The notes beneath the pieces were generated by a model. The model had not been told where the DNA came from. It worked only from the letters and a program-made list of their open reading frames with translations, and searched no databases. From Jaltomata sinuosa (lineage: Eukaryota; Streptophyta; Magnoliopsida; Solanales; Solanaceae): a DNA stretch of 64,000 nucleotides. Where the stretch lies: positions 744,001 through 808,000 of the forward strand of contig QJPP01000001.1 in assembly GCA_003996215.1 (NCBI GenBank), written 5' to 3'. Within the stretch, counting starts at the first letter, position 1, and every line of letters begins with the position of its first letter. A program made the position numbers and the translations under genes. Shown here piece by piece: positions 48,831 through 61,784 of this stretch.

Positions 48831-49041
48831 TTCTTTTTTTTTTTGATGACTGTGGTGTCCGGCCAGCTTTCTCGCACCTCCCACCAACAACAGGTACCAG
48901 GTAACTGTGTCCACCAAGGCTAGAACAAATGGGAAGAATCACCTAGTGTATTTTGTCTCCCCTGGGATTTGAACCTGAGACCACAAACCTCATGGTTCTT
49001 TTAACCCACTTCATTGACCACTAAACCACACCCTTGGGTGC
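48831..49041 (-). mobile_element. tRNA-derived SINE in the leader intron of copy D
   Basis: The T-rich left end, the B-box complement GGGATTTGAACCTGAGACC and the end ACCACACCCTTGGGTGC mark a minus-strand tRNA-derived SINE of another family than TS or Au. Direct repeats GGAATACC(G/A)TCTAACC flank it (48815-48830 and 49042-49057). The homologous place in copy C (about 44605) has one copy and no SINE. Confidence 0.88.
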
Positions 49042-49260
49042 GGAATACCATCTAACCTATGAAATGAGAAAGCAAAAATGAGGCAAGGAAAATAAACAAA
49101 CTGAAGATACTAACAATTTGGGGCTTAAAGAAAAGAAAGGAAAATTAGCACACAAACAAGAATAACCTACACATTTGGAGTTCACTGAAAGAATTCAAAA
49201 AAAAAAAAACCAATTGAACACAAAGACCAGCAGAGAGTAATAAAGCAAGGGACTTTGTAC

Positions 49261-49310
49261 CTTTTGGATTGAAGAAAATGAACAAAACCTAGAGAATGAA
49301 ACAATATGCC
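49261..49310 (-). promoter_or_regulatory. Leader exon remnant of copy D
   Basis: AATCCAAAAG|GTACAAAG on the minus strand repeats the leader donor of the other copies. With exons 2-5 missing it has no known use. Confidence 0.4.
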
Positions 49311-49682
49311 TACATGGATACAAAATTGGCCACTGATTCCTGGATGCCCCAAAATTTTGTTCATGGATACACCAATTTCTGAGTTTTTTTCCTAAGCACT
49401 GAGGAATCACACTTTGCAATTGTGGGATTACGGCATATGGTTAACTAATAAGAATGAAATCCCTTTACTTTACTAGGTAATTAACTAACACAATAACAGT
49501 AGCTTGTGCTTTAACTTTAACAGGCGAAAAGAAAGAGGAGAAAACGCTAACCTTAGACATGGCGGGGACAACTTTGTTTCTTCGTCAAACACGATGTACT
49601 ATTTGCCATATACAAGGGGTTATTGATAATCTCACTTGTAATAATTTCAGGATAAAACCAAACCAACGACCCCTAACACTTT

Positions 49683-50075
49683 GTTTGGATGGTTGTTAGT
49701 TGATACCATCATTTTTGTTTTAATTGTTACTTAAAATATACTTTTAATTATTATTTAAAATATATTTTATGATATGATTTGATGAAAAGCCCCATTTTAT
49801 ATAATCACCGATTTGGTGGTATCGTGTCGTTCCCTCCTATTTTTTTCTTATTTTACCTTTATTTATTATTTGATAATTTTATTTTATTATTTATCCTACC
49901 TTTCTATGGTAGTCATATCCCGTATCCTACTTTTCTAGTAGGTTTATCCTTCAAATTATTAATGTGTGAGATTATATAATGATGAAAAATGATACAATAT
50001 ATCCAAACGTTGTATTCCTTAAAATCATACAGTACAATAACACATTATGAAACAATACATAACAACCATCCAAAC
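49683..50075. mobile_element. MITE with perfect 16-bp terminal repeats
   Basis: GTTTGGATGGTTGTTA (49683-49698) and TAACAACCATCCAAAC (50060-50075) are exact reverse complements, 393 bp apart end to end. No clear target duplication was found. Single ends of relatives lie near 28202 and 33880. The superfamily is not certain. Confidence 0.75.
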
Positions 50076-50888
50076 GGAGTGCAAGTAAAGTAGGACGATT
50101 TCAAAAATAGATAGGTTGGTAATTGATATAACTAATTAGCAATATGAAATTTTGCATTACCAATCTAATGGGTTGATTTATCAGATGGTCACTGATAAAA
50201 TCTGAACAACTCTAAAAAGTTTTGTCCGGAATCTATGCACTGCCATTTTTTATTTTTTTCCTCACTCCACCCATCAAGAGGATCAATAGTATTCCATTAT
50301 GACTAAAATCCTCAATCCACGATTGATAGTGGAGGTGCTCAATCACTAGAGCAAGTCTCAAAAACAACAATATATTCCGTGTAATCTCATAGAGTATATG
50401 CAAATCTTATCCTTACCTTAATAGTAGAAAGATTATTTCCGATATACTCTCAGCTCAATAACAAAAGAGCAAGCCTCACTTCCATATTTTATATGAGATT
50501 ACCGGCAATATATTATGTACATAGTACATTTGAATATGCAATAAACCTAGTAGTGCTTCAACTCTCAAATAGTCCTTATAGTGGAGAGGACGGGAGAAAA
50601 GCAGAGGAGTGATGTCTTTAACAAACAGTTGAAATCCACTAATGAAAATGTCATCTGCTTGCAGAAGAGTGCAACTCTTTACTGATTTGTTATTGAAAAA
50701 TGTGCAAAAGCAAAGTAGAAGCAACTACAACAAATCATACAAAAAAAATACAGTTTCATCCACAAGGGTTTATGCAGTTCTAAAACTTTTACACAAAGAA
50801 CTGCTGATAAACTACTTAATAAAGGACCATCAAAGACAAGCGGACATACATCAATCACTTGTAAATAAAAGAAAATCGTGATGTTAAA
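50076..50888. other. 3' flank of copy E
   Basis: No gene. The part near 50735-50880 resembles 28440-28560 downstream of unit A, so the array repeats share this flank. It probably includes the 3'UTR of copy E. Confidence 0.5.
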
Positions 50889-53800
50889 TTACAAAAATCC
50901 CACTTCATCCATTTCATCATCATCGTCATCGTCGTCCCCCCATCCCATGAATTCGAAACCCGGCTGGTGGTTTTGTAAAAAAAACTCAACAATGCCTGCA
51001 TCAACAACAAGTTCCTCTGATAGTGTTGGAGGCATATTTGAGTCTTGATGATCTCCATTAGACAAGCTTTGCAACATGCATCCGCAAACATCTCGATTGT
51101 ACTTCAACACAAATTCTTGAGACGGCTCTAGGACCTCTACGTCGAATGCAGGGCCGAGAGGTCGCCCTACAACTCTCACATGACTAATACTGCACATAAG
51201 AATGAAATATCGTCAAAATCACATATATGATTATAATCAACCAGCCTTATAAAACATCTACACTAAGGTTTTTCCGGTCAGTAGTGCAATGCAAGTCCAC
51301 TACAACTTCTTGCTGATAGATAGAGCAGAAAATGTTAAGTAGACCTTTCAATCAAAGAGAGAAAAGATGAACACAAACCATATGTAAAACAAGTCGTCCA
51401 TTTCTTGTCTCTGAACTCTGCCCAAAAGTTGAATCTGCAGATATCCACCAACGCAAAGCACAGGTTCTGGCAGGTTGAACCGCTGAAAGCATTTTTCCTG
51501 GCCATTAAAGTTTGATCTGTTAATCTCCTTCTCATGCAAATTAGTCTATGACAGCCCTTTCAACGACTCTGAGAACAAATTTGACTAGTTTTTACTTACA
51601 ACAAGCCTTAAACAGAACAAAGCTTACGACTACTCTCACCATCAGGAGACTTTCCACCAAAAACATAGAAAACTGAGTAAATAAGATTATCTTTTTCAGG
51701 AAAAGACTAAAGAAAGTTTAAAAAAAACAAGACCTGTGTCATAGGGAATTCTTCAGAAGTATATGTCCATATAAACCTGTCATCAGCAGGCTGTTGCTGG
51801 GGCATTTTCAGGAGATCACTCTCATCTCTCAAGGATTTGGGGTGCCCTAATCGAAATCGAACAGATTTTGCAGAATATATGGGCTTGCCGGGCTGGAAAT
51901 AAGCTGAATTGGAAAGTTTATGTATTAGTCAAGAGGACCAAATAAAGCTTCAGAAGCCTGTGAAACTAAATTGTAAACTTGAGGGGCATCTAAGAAGCTT
52001 AACAATCACCTTCGAAAGGTTGCATATAAACTTCGGTGATCACACATAGATCAGCTTTCAATTTGTAAATCAGTGTCTCGGGGGCATTCGGATCACAGTG
52101 TCCTTTACTTGACCAGTATGAAGGTCTATTTAGATATTTGTCCATTGGAATTAAGGTATTGACAATACTTTCATCTGGATAATTGTCCGTGCTTGAAGCA
52201 CTGACTGCATAGCCTATGCAATCGCTTCGACATGACTTTGATGATTCAATAGCTTGAAGTAGTGAAGCATAAACTTCATGGTCTTTTTTTAGAGTCTCCC
52301 AGTTGGAATTGCTAGACCCAACATCTTTTGTTTCTGCTGCACTCAAATCTAGTTCTGTTATACGGGCAATCCTAGAAAGCTGCTGAAACCTTCCCACAGA
52401 GAGTTGCTTAGAGAGCCCGTTGGTAACCACTGCAAATAAAGTAAATAATCAACCTGTTAGTTCTTCCAAATGGTAATAAACTTTCAAGGATAAAAACTGG
52501 CATGCCAAGATTTCTCGAAGAAAGGCTCAATGTAGCCAATTTCTTATGAAAGAGATTGTTAAGGAAATTGATGCCATATTATCAAAGCCAAAAGGGCAGC
52601 AAAGTCGGATCACGGCAATGCAGAGTACAGTGCCAACATCAAAATAACTTAATTTGCATTGCACACCACTCACCGAAGAAAATATGATTTTCAAAATAGT
52701 AGCTTATCAAAAGAGTTTAAGAAATACGAACAATTAAGTAACTACTTTACAACATGCAACTGGGCAAAGCTCCACTCAACTAGATAGCTCAGGTTCTATA
52801 TTCGAGGATAAGCAAACGAGGCCAAGTATGGTATCACATTACTAGATGATACTTCTAGATAGTCATCACTATATAAAATATAAACTATACGGTGATGTTT
52901 GTGTTCAAAGCCAAATCAATTGTTGTTGTTTTATAAAAAGAAAACCATTGTTGTTTTCTTATAAAAAGAAAACCAATGTTTCTTTTTAGTGTTTTGGGAC
53001 AAACAATGGTCCCAGGCATGCCCAAAAGCTGAACCTACCCTTTCAGTTGTTGAAAAGTGCACTTTGTCCCCAAAAGTTTCTTTTTAAAAAATTGTGGAAT
53101 GTCTATTTCCTTCATCCAAAGAAACTATTTAAAGATATATTTCATAGCGACAAAGATGTATAGTCGGATTGAATTTAGTTTCACCATATGAAAGTTTCAA
53201 AAATGTTTTAGAGCTTTGGTGAAAGTTCTCCAAATATTCACAAAGCAACCACAACAAATTCTCCAAAAACCAAATCCAAGCACTCGGTATCATTTTGCCA
53301 AAAAAAAAAGAATGAAACCAAATGAGAGTTGATCATTAATCATTCTACAAGTATGCATGCATTCAACTACTTAAGGACTGAGACAGCTCACAGCCTTATT
53401 AATTCATCAAATTCACTGAAATCATAAACAATGTGTTCTCTATACATTCGGACGCAAGTAAGTTAGCAAATTATCCGACAGGCTGCCTCATTTGACCTCT
53501 CCATGCATTTCTTATAATCACGATAATCATGATAAAGTATTTTAAAATATTCTTTTAGTCAACTTCCTCCTACTTTTTTTTTTTTTTTTTTTTGTTTTTA
53601 ACTTTTTCCAGAGGGCAGGGAAGGCTAGTTTCTTTCTTGATCAAATTCAGTGAAATAATAAATGATGTGTTCTCTATGCATCCGGATGCAAAAAGTTTAG
53701 TGAATCATCCAACAGGCTGCCTCACTGGACTTCTCATGCATGTCCTGTAATAACGAAACACCAGGTAGAAACAAAAAATAGCAATAATTTGATCAAACTT

Positions 53801-54607
53801 TAATCTTAATTGTTGAAACTCAATAAATCAGACAGGGTGTTCCTCATCGCAGACATCACTTCATTGCGTGATTGGTATTTGACACTTCCATGAAATCAAA
53901 CAAATCTGATTATGATTCGGTTTGCTGTACTCTTTAAAGGATGCCTCTCTCCTTTCATCTTTCCAAGACCTCACTTATTTTGTATTCATTCTGGATAATT
54001 TATCTAGGCATATTCAAATTGAGGATAGAGCCTCATTGCTTAAACAATTCTAGATGCCAATAAAGTAGTTATGAGTCTTTAGGCACAGTAATCACATGAT
54101 GTAACGGGATGAAGTACACCTAGTATATGAAGCAAGAGTAGAAGAGTCTTCCTACCAGCAGACTTCCCTGTACTCAAAGTGAATTGTCTAAGTGCTCTCC
54201 TTTGTCTCATTGTTTATCTCTCATTCGATTCCGCCCCTAAAGCTACCTCCTACTCCTCCTCCTTCTCCTGACGGATAGGATCCTCCTTGGTCCTTTTTAC
54301 ATAACACTCTCGGCCAATGGAAACAACGAAAAATTTGCGGTTTATGAAATTTAACAACACGAGAAATGATGTAATATAAATATAATGATGGAAAAAAAAT
54401 AAGAATGCCAGTTCAGTGTCACATCCTAAACAGCGGTAACATACTGCTTTTAAGGAAGATGGAAAGCTCGATTAGCTTACCAAATTGGCGCCAAAGGCGT
54501 GAAACAGAGCCAGCACGGACCACATCAGCTGGATCATTCAAACGCGTCATAATGTCCAGAGACACGTCAGTGTCAAGCCATTGCACAAAATCAATACGTG
54601 TCTCCAT
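50889..54607 (-). CDS. F-box protein At4g00755-like, copy E (full length)
   Basis: Five exons: 54607-54481, 52429-52010, 51903-51734, 51497-51379 and 51189-50889. The joined CDS is 1137 bp, 378 aa, close to the remembered length of Arabidopsis At4g00755. The F-box is LDIMTRLNDPADVVRAGSVS plus RLWRQF near residues 16-42. Following blocks are GLSKQLSVGRFQQL, YWSSKGHCDPNAPETLIYKL, YFQPGKPIYSAKSVRFRLGH, KLPEP-like NLPEPVLCVGGYLQIQLLGR and ISHVRVVGRPL. The 100-codon last exon adds a tail that ends GWGDDDDDDDEMDEVGFL, strongly acidic. It likely recruits an unknown target to an SCF ligase. It has no lesion and is the best candidate for the conserved family function. The leader exon is at about 55232-55300. 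Confidence 0.92.
53405..53745. repeat. Direct duplication in intron 1 of copy E
   Basis: The stretch TGTGTTCTCTATACATTCGG ... CAGGCTGCCTCATTTGACCT (about 53410-53510) recurs, diverged, at about 53643-53745. The copies are separated by a poly(T) run near 53574-53594. Confidence 0.75.
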
Positions 54608-55231
54608 GGCACGACCAAAACGTGTAATCCCCTAGATAAATTCAAAGTTCCAAAACCTAAAATCGTCAAGAAACACAAACAAAAAGATGCAATAAGCAAA
54701 AATAAATAAAAAAAATAGACGGAAGTAAACGACAAGGTTATCGATCAGCATTAATATCGGGGATTCAGAGTTAAATCAGCAAACATATCCCAAGTAAGAT
54801 AAATGTATGAACTTAAAGACCAGTTTATACTTGTGCTATGTCTTTCAAAATGGATCATGTAAAAATGTCTTCTCTTAAGAAGCCTCCAAAGAATAAAACT
54901 TTCACACTAGGTCAATCAATTAACTGCACCTCAATATTTGAATCTTCTATATTCAATCCCCTCTGTTTCAGGTCCTCTAGTTAAGTCAATACTCACATAA
55001 AAATCTCATCTTTCACAAAATTAACCATTTTTTTCCAATTGACAAAAACCATAAGCCAGCTACCAATTAAAATAATAAACATATGAAAGATTTAACAATC
55101 TGGGGCTCAAAAAATGTAGCATAAAACTCAAGAACAATCTAAAATTCTGGGATTAACCCAATAAAATCAAGAATGCATTGAACAAAAATGTCAACCAACA
55201 GAAAGAGTGGAAAAAGGAAGAAACTTTGTAC

Positions 55232-55300
55232 CTTGTGAATTGAAGAAAGAGAAGAAAACCCTAGAAAGAAGGCAGAAATGCATAAAGAAATCTAGAAATG
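55232..55300 (-). promoter_or_regulatory. 5'UTR exon of copy E
   Basis: CTTCAATTCACAAG|GTACAAAG on the minus strand supplies the leader splice donor at 55231-55230. The matching acceptor is TTTATCTAG or TTTTTAG, 20-50 bases before the ATG. GGGTTTTCTTCTC upstream is typical of plant leaders. Confidence 0.5.
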
Positions 55301-58300
55301 GAAACTGTTGCCGACAGATAAACAATTGTGGAAATGGATTTGGTCATTTACAATATAGCTTCAATCACCCCATACATATTTTCTGAAGCTTCCAAATTTA
55401 ATTGGTGGATGAAATTATTTCTACAGTTTTCTTTAAAGCAGTGAAGAAGCACTAGAATTTTTGCTTTAAAATTTAATTAATTAATTAATTACTAATTTCA
55501 TCGATTTGGTTCCTGGGCCGGACCTATAATGTAGATCTATCTTTATGCAAGCAAATATGATGAGATGATGGAAAAATTACAACTTTTTGCGGCATATGTA
55601 CTTAAGTATTTTTGCCATCTAATTTGATCGGCATAAGTTTAGAGAATTGGCATGAAATAAGTTTGATAGAAACTAAGTTAGGTTACAAAATAACTTGATA
55701 TGCCTTTTTATTAGAGATGGGCATTTTAGACCAATTCGAAATTCAAATCGATTATCGAATTTTTTAGATTATAGATTGAACTTTGAATTTTATTTTTAAA
55801 ATTTATGAATTTCTGATTGAATATTAGATTTAGTGCTATGAATTTTTGGATATTCGAAATCCAAATCTTTTATACCTTATATCCAGCTCTATCCATATCG
55901 TGTATCCAATGCTTAGAAGTCCAACTTTAAAAGGTCTATCCCCATGATCCTATTTCTGACACTGAAATAACAAATGATTTTTTGTGGGGCTAAGTTTATA
56001 TTTTTACTACATAGTATCCCACAAGTTAGGCACAAAGACATAACAAGTTATGACATACTACATAACTTCTTTCCTACAGAACTTATACTGAACGAGACAA
56101 AAGTTTAATTTCAAAATTCATAGATTATGTTGTAAAAGTGTAAAGGTAAGGTGGCCCCAATCCTTGTTAACGGTAGAAATTTATATATTCTAAGGAGTAA
56201 ATTATTAGGTGATTGAGGTTGTTAATTGTTATAGCCTGCCAAGGCTCAAAAGTCAAAATCAAAAACTCTAAAATATCCTAATTGATTAATTCCATGAGCA
56301 AACTTAAAAAATTAAATCCAATCAGAAGTCTTGGAGTTTGTATCATGTTATTTCATACTTCAGTAATTTTTCTAAGAGTTTATTGGCAACTTTCGAGAGC
56401 CAACATGTTAATTGGTTATGTAATAGTCATTTAATATTGTACTAGTATATTTGTTGCAGTTGGTTAACTATTTTTTCAGTTTAACTGTTTCAATTTCGAA
56501 GTCAATCTGAATTTAATTTCGATTGCTTCAACATATATAGTAATAGTATAGCCAATTGACTGTTAGTTGAATTATGTAGCTGCTTGTTGTGAACATGGAT
56601 AGTCCAAATAATGTTTATGGACAAGTTATTTGGATACAGGAGGGCCAAATTGTTGGGCTTCGGGTTTTAATTGGACTGGTATTTTTTAAATTTGCTCAAT
56701 TACAAAGAGGCCAAGAAAATAGATAGCCTATCAACAAATTTGTTTCGAATTCAGGTTGAATAGCAAAGCACGTTATAAAGAGATAAAAGGGTGACGTCTG
56801 TGGCTTTGAAAATCATGTGAATTGTTTAATCTTGATCCTATTTTATCTAATCTTGATCCTACTTATCTCGTATATTATTTAAGTAATAAAAATAATAAAA
56901 TATATTTAGATTTTCAAATTGCATACATTTAGGATATTATTTTAAAATTTCATTTGTAAAAATTCAAATTCTAAAACACTGTGTTGGAACTTTATATGCA
57001 ACAATTTTGAAGTTTCAAACATGATTCTGAAATTTCAATTGTAAAAGTTCAGGACATTCTCCTCCTCCTCCCTCTTTTTTGATTCTTTAATTTCTCCTCA
57101 TTGACAAGAAAAATTAGAGTTTTGAGTAGTTTAGAAAATTAGAATAATTTCTAGTTGTATTTTAAATGCAGCTTACTAAATTGAATACACCTAAAAGTTT
57201 ATGATCTTTCTAGAAAGAGTCAAACCTACAACAATTCTGCCTTGGAATACTTCAATAACTTTGAAAATCTTTAGCTATAAATTAAAGAACTTTTATTATG
57301 CAGTGCAGTTAAAAAAATATAAGATTAATTAATTAACATGTTGAGTTTTTGGTTATAACTATTTGGTATTCGAAAGGTAAAAACTTATCGGCATCCGATG
57401 TTTACACCCAATCAATAAATAAATGACATGTGTCATATTCTTTAACTATAATTATCATTAGTTAACCATAATTAATTACTATATATTTGCACATATCTTA
57501 AATATATAAAGTAATATTAAAATAACTTAATCGTCTCTTAACAAAGCACATAACGTGATCGTTGGTCAATTTTACCCAGAATTCCTTCTACAATCTGTAA
57601 CTAAATTTTTGTTATATAAATTAGCTACCTTTCAAAAAAAAAATATAAGTAATATTTTAACATTACAAATAAAAACACTTACATTTATATACCTTTAATA
57701 TAACAAATATAAAAATTAATAGATAAAAATTTCACATACTATGCTTACCTACAAAACTTGACTTCCATAATATACTTTACTTTGAACTCTTAATTAGCAA
57801 GAACACTTTACATTTGTTTTGCCGTTGTGTCATTAACAAAATAAAGACGTGAATTGAAGATTAAAGAAAGATGAAGACGTGGAGGAAACTAAAAAAAATA
57901 AAAATTACCAACCTTAAGTCTTTCCTCCGTTAGTTATTTTTAACTTTACTTTCGTTTAGGTTAAAAATTAATATTTATTACCTTTTAATTTTTTTTTATT
58001 AAAATAAGACTTGTATGGTTAACTTAATTTCATTGGATGTAAACACGAGTGCGGGTAAGTTTTTACCAATTCGAAATCTACTTATCCAATTAATCCACAT
58101 TTGGCCCAAAGGGTCAGAAAATGTTTCTTTTCTATTTTTAGAACTCCAATCCGAGATCCTTAATTGATATAATATGTGATTGATATGGTCTCTTATCACA
58201 TATTTTCTCTTTCACTTTTTAGAATCTGGCTATCCAAAATAATTGAATAAAAACAAGGCATTTATGATTGATAGGAAATTTCCTCCGACAACAACATGTT

Positions 58301-59392
58301 ACATGAGTACATAACTAGGAAATTGGGTTGATACCTCTATTTCACTATTAGTGTAAATAATTTTTTGGGTCATCTTTATTCATTATAACAAATATTTCGA
58401 ATTTACATTTTGAAAAGGTTTATCTATACATATTTGTTAAATAACTTGACAATATATAAATTTATCTACAATATAAACGTAGTATAAAACTTAAACTTTC
58501 ATAAAGTAAATAAAGTTCGTAGGTTGATGGAGATGAACCAATGGACCACTATTTGGATCTTGGAATTGAGAATTCAGATATTTTGTGTTTCAGATATTTT
58601 TATAACAATTATGCTATTTTCCACATGGTACTTGGAGATTTTGTTTGTGTCTTTCACGTTACATTGCGGCCAACGATTCATCGCCATGGCAGAAGAAATC
58701 AATAGTTTTTATATGTAATAACAAAATCTTATAATATTTCAATCTGATTATTAATTTTTAAAGTAATAGATTATTCAAAAGTTTAAGTTATTACGCAAAC
58801 TTTTAAACAATATTATTAGTCACAATCTTGATATAAGAATTGCAATAGTCCTCTTCAAACCTTCTGGTAACTTTCTTTACTAAGCAAGTCAATGAGCTTA
58901 TCCGAATTAGGCTTTTGAGTTTTTTTTGACTAATCTGAACAACCAAAAGTATTACTCCTGTGGAAGTGTTCAATTTTCTAGAATTTTCCAACCTATGACC
59001 CCAAAAGTATAAGAGAGAAACTTCGTTGTTCGGGATTTCAATTGATGCTACTTCGCTATAAAATTATATTGGGTATAAACGTGATTTTTTAATGTAAATA
59101 TCACATGTGTTGATCCCTTTTGTTTCTTCGCGTGTTCATCTCTTTATATTTTGACTCGCCTACTGTTTCAAAAAGGAAAAATAAGAGGAAAGTTTCATCG
59201 TCTAAGCTCAAAATCAACTATTGTACCATCATTTCCTGGACTAAAGCTCTAGGTGCTAAATAGAAACTACTAGAAAAACAGAAGGGACTTTTGAGGAGAA
59301 AACAAACTATATACAGAATTAACCCCTTTTCCCCAGCTAGGCAGGAAAAAAAACATTCTGGCCACCTAAGAAGATTTTTGGCTGTAAAGCAA
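55301..59392. other. Gene-free AT-rich interval
   Basis: No coding exon was recognised on either strand. Part of it must be the upstream region of copy E. Around 55720-55870 the sequence repeats ATTCGAAATTCAAAT-like phrases, typical of degenerate plant retroelement DNA. The remainder is plain AT-rich sequence without clear ends. Confidence 0.55.
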
Positions 59393-61263
59393 TCAACGAG
59401 AAGTCAATTGTTTAGCTAAGCTAGTAGGGCATATTAACACAGAATCAACACACAGACCACCTTTTGTATGTGTGCAATCTATCTGTGTCAATGAAAATCT
59501 GATCTTTGTTGGAACAGTGGCATCCTTAACAACAAAATCTCCCACATGGTGTTGCATCCAAGTTCCTATATTGTCCAGATAACACCGGGATGTCACACGA
59601 CAACCATCCGGTGTTGTTAACTGAAACTGTACAGGTTTCAAGTCCCAGCCGTGAACGTGCTCATAGTGGCAGGCACGATGTTTGTGCCTCTTTGTCGCCT
59701 TACCAAGGTGAAGTCTGAAGAATAGGCTATATGTCCCTTCTGGGAATTGGAACTCGAGGTCTCCATCGACTTCAAGCCACCAGATTTGTTGAAGATAAGC
59801 TACAGTTTGAAATCTACACGAAGAATACAATCAGCTGATTCATTACATATGAGGAAGTATAAATTACTGCTGGACAAGAGAAAGAGCAAACAGATCATAA
59901 CATGGATGAAATGAATGAACTGAATTCCTAAGCTAACACATCTACAATACGAAAGTCTTCTTTTGGCTTTCTTATTATATACAACCACAATTCCATATAC
60001 TAATGGAATCAACCTATTAGAAGATTGACCCTCACAGGTCAAAAGAATGAACGCGACAATACCACCCTCCCCTGTTTTCTTTTTCCCCATAGAAGCATAC
60101 ACACACACACACACACGATTATGCAGTAGCATCTGATTTTGTTACGATGTCTCATTGATTGGCCATCCCGATTGATCATCAGGCCAGCTCAACTTCGTGA
60201 ACTGCCCTGAAGGAGCTGCTCTCATTAGGAATGAAATCTTGAGGATTCACTCACTAGGAACTTGATCACCAGACTCAAAGTTACTTGACCAATTTGTACT
60301 GATCTTGGTTTAATAAGTAAACTTGCATAGTTGCATTCTTTTTGGATTTCCAATACCTCTGTCTTCCATCAACCTCATTGTATCACTACAAAGAGAGGTT
60401 TCAGATCGGGATAGAGTAACATATTTGAAATATGATACCGATTTCATACAATACTAGAATATTTACACTAAAAGGTTAATTATAATACTCACAACAGTAT
60501 CCTTGTGGGGGTAAGGTCTGCATACACACTATTTTCCCGAGACTCCACTTATGAAATACACTTGCTATGTTGTTGTAGTAGTATGCGTGGGTTGATTAAT
60601 ATAATATGTTAAACTATCAGTAAAACTTTGTATATTTAACTTAAATCCGAATTAAAACAAAAATTCCTCTTTGTAGTCACCTTGATTCATCCGTCGGAAT
60701 ATGATTCCAATATCTGCGATCATCTATGCCAGTAATTGTCATTCCTTTAGATGAAATTCCCAAGCATACCCCTCCATTGTTCTTGTCAATCCATACTTCC
60801 TGTTAACCCAAATCAATATCATCAACTCCAAATTTCAAAACTCTATACTCACAAAAGAACAAAAAAAAAGGAGCACAAAGGAAGAAGAAGAGGAATAAAG
60901 TTGACATTTTTAATATTAAAATGCAAAAAAAGAACAAACCTTTGTGCCACCATCAAACAACCCGGGACGAGAAAGCTTAGCAAAAAGGTCCTTTTTACCC
61001 ATGCCAGCAACTTTCATGCCAAGCAATTCTTGAAGAATATAGTTGTAACTGGAGGGCAATTTGGGTTCCCATATAAAATCGGCAGATGACGCAGCACGAA
61101 AGACCCTGTTAATACGGGCCAACTTGCAGATCTCAGGTGGATCAAGATATGAAAGTAGAAGAGCAACACAAGCCTCAGGTATATCATCAAGCTTGGGCTT
61201 TAATGGCAGAAAATTCAACCCATCATCAGATTTTGTGTCAATGGAAGATGCATTAGCACCCAT
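59393..61263 (-). CDS. PP2-A13: F-box protein PP2-A13-like
   Basis: Three exons: 61263-60940, 60799-60681 and 59813-59393. They join to 864 bp, 287 aa, close to Arabidopsis PP2-A13. The protein starts MGANASS, a form suited to N-myristoylation. The F-box is at about residues 25-70 (IPEACVALLLSYLDPPEICK then ASSADFIWEPKLP). The PP2 lectin-like domain follows from about residue 108: ITGIDDRRYWNHIPTDESR, YLQQIWWLEVDGDLEFQFPE, HVHGWDLKPVQFQLTTPDGC and QIDCTHTKGGLCVDSV. Such proteins join SKP1/cullin ligases and may recognise glycans or defence-related targets; that role is family knowledge. Everything looks intact. It is not a copy of the neighbouring At4g00755-like array; the C-terminal domains differ. 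Confidence 0.94.
60096..60117. repeat. (CA)n microsatellite in intron 2
   Basis: About eleven CA units lie in the intron between exons 2 and 3 of the PP2-A13-like gene. Confidence 0.85.
60495..60580 (+). mobile_element. TS SINE fragment in intron 2
   Basis: GGGGGTAAGGTCTGCATACA, then CCGAGACTCCACTTATG and a TATGTTGTTGTAGTAG tail form the 3' part of a diverged TS SINE. It is in the opposite sense to the host gene. Confidence 0.7.
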
Positions 61264-61536
61264 ATGAGAAAATCAAGAAACGGAGATATGAAATGGAAAA
61301 AATATGGTGGAGGGTTTTTAGAGGGAATTAAGGTCTGTATATGTGTGTCTGTGTCTGGTGGAACAAGGAAAGAAATTGTGGGATTTTGATGTTTTTTAGG
61401 AAGAGATGTCAGAAAAGGCTTTTTGACTGTTGGTATGACGAGGAAGGGGAGAGAGAAACTGTTCTTATCCATAACTATCCAAACTTCTTTACGCGCTCAT
61501 TTCCAGCGTTATTTACACGTACGTACTCGTACCTTA

Positions 61537-61784
61537 GAGGCCGTTTCGCACGCGGAATAAGGTGAGATATTCGGGGATTAAGTTTACAATTAAAATTTAA
61601 AAGTATACTATGTTTGGTTGAAGTTTATACCTTCAACCAAACAAAATATACTTTTAATCTCAAACTTAATCCTGAATATCCAATCCTATCTAACTTGATA
61701 TTATTTTATCATATTCTCAAGTGAGAATAAAATAGTCCCAAGATATAATTTCGAAATAACTTTGTCCGCAAATCAATCGGCCTC
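61537..61784. mobile_element. Tourist-like MITE upstream of the PP2-A13-like gene
   Basis: GAGGCCGTTTCGC at the left and AATCGGCCTC at the right are inverted repeats, with TTA on each side (61534-61536 and 61785-61787). In the centre AAAAGTATACTATGTTTGG and CCAAACAAAATATACTTTT form a second, inner hairpin. The element is 248 bp and lies 270-520 bp upstream of the start codon. Confidence 0.72.
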
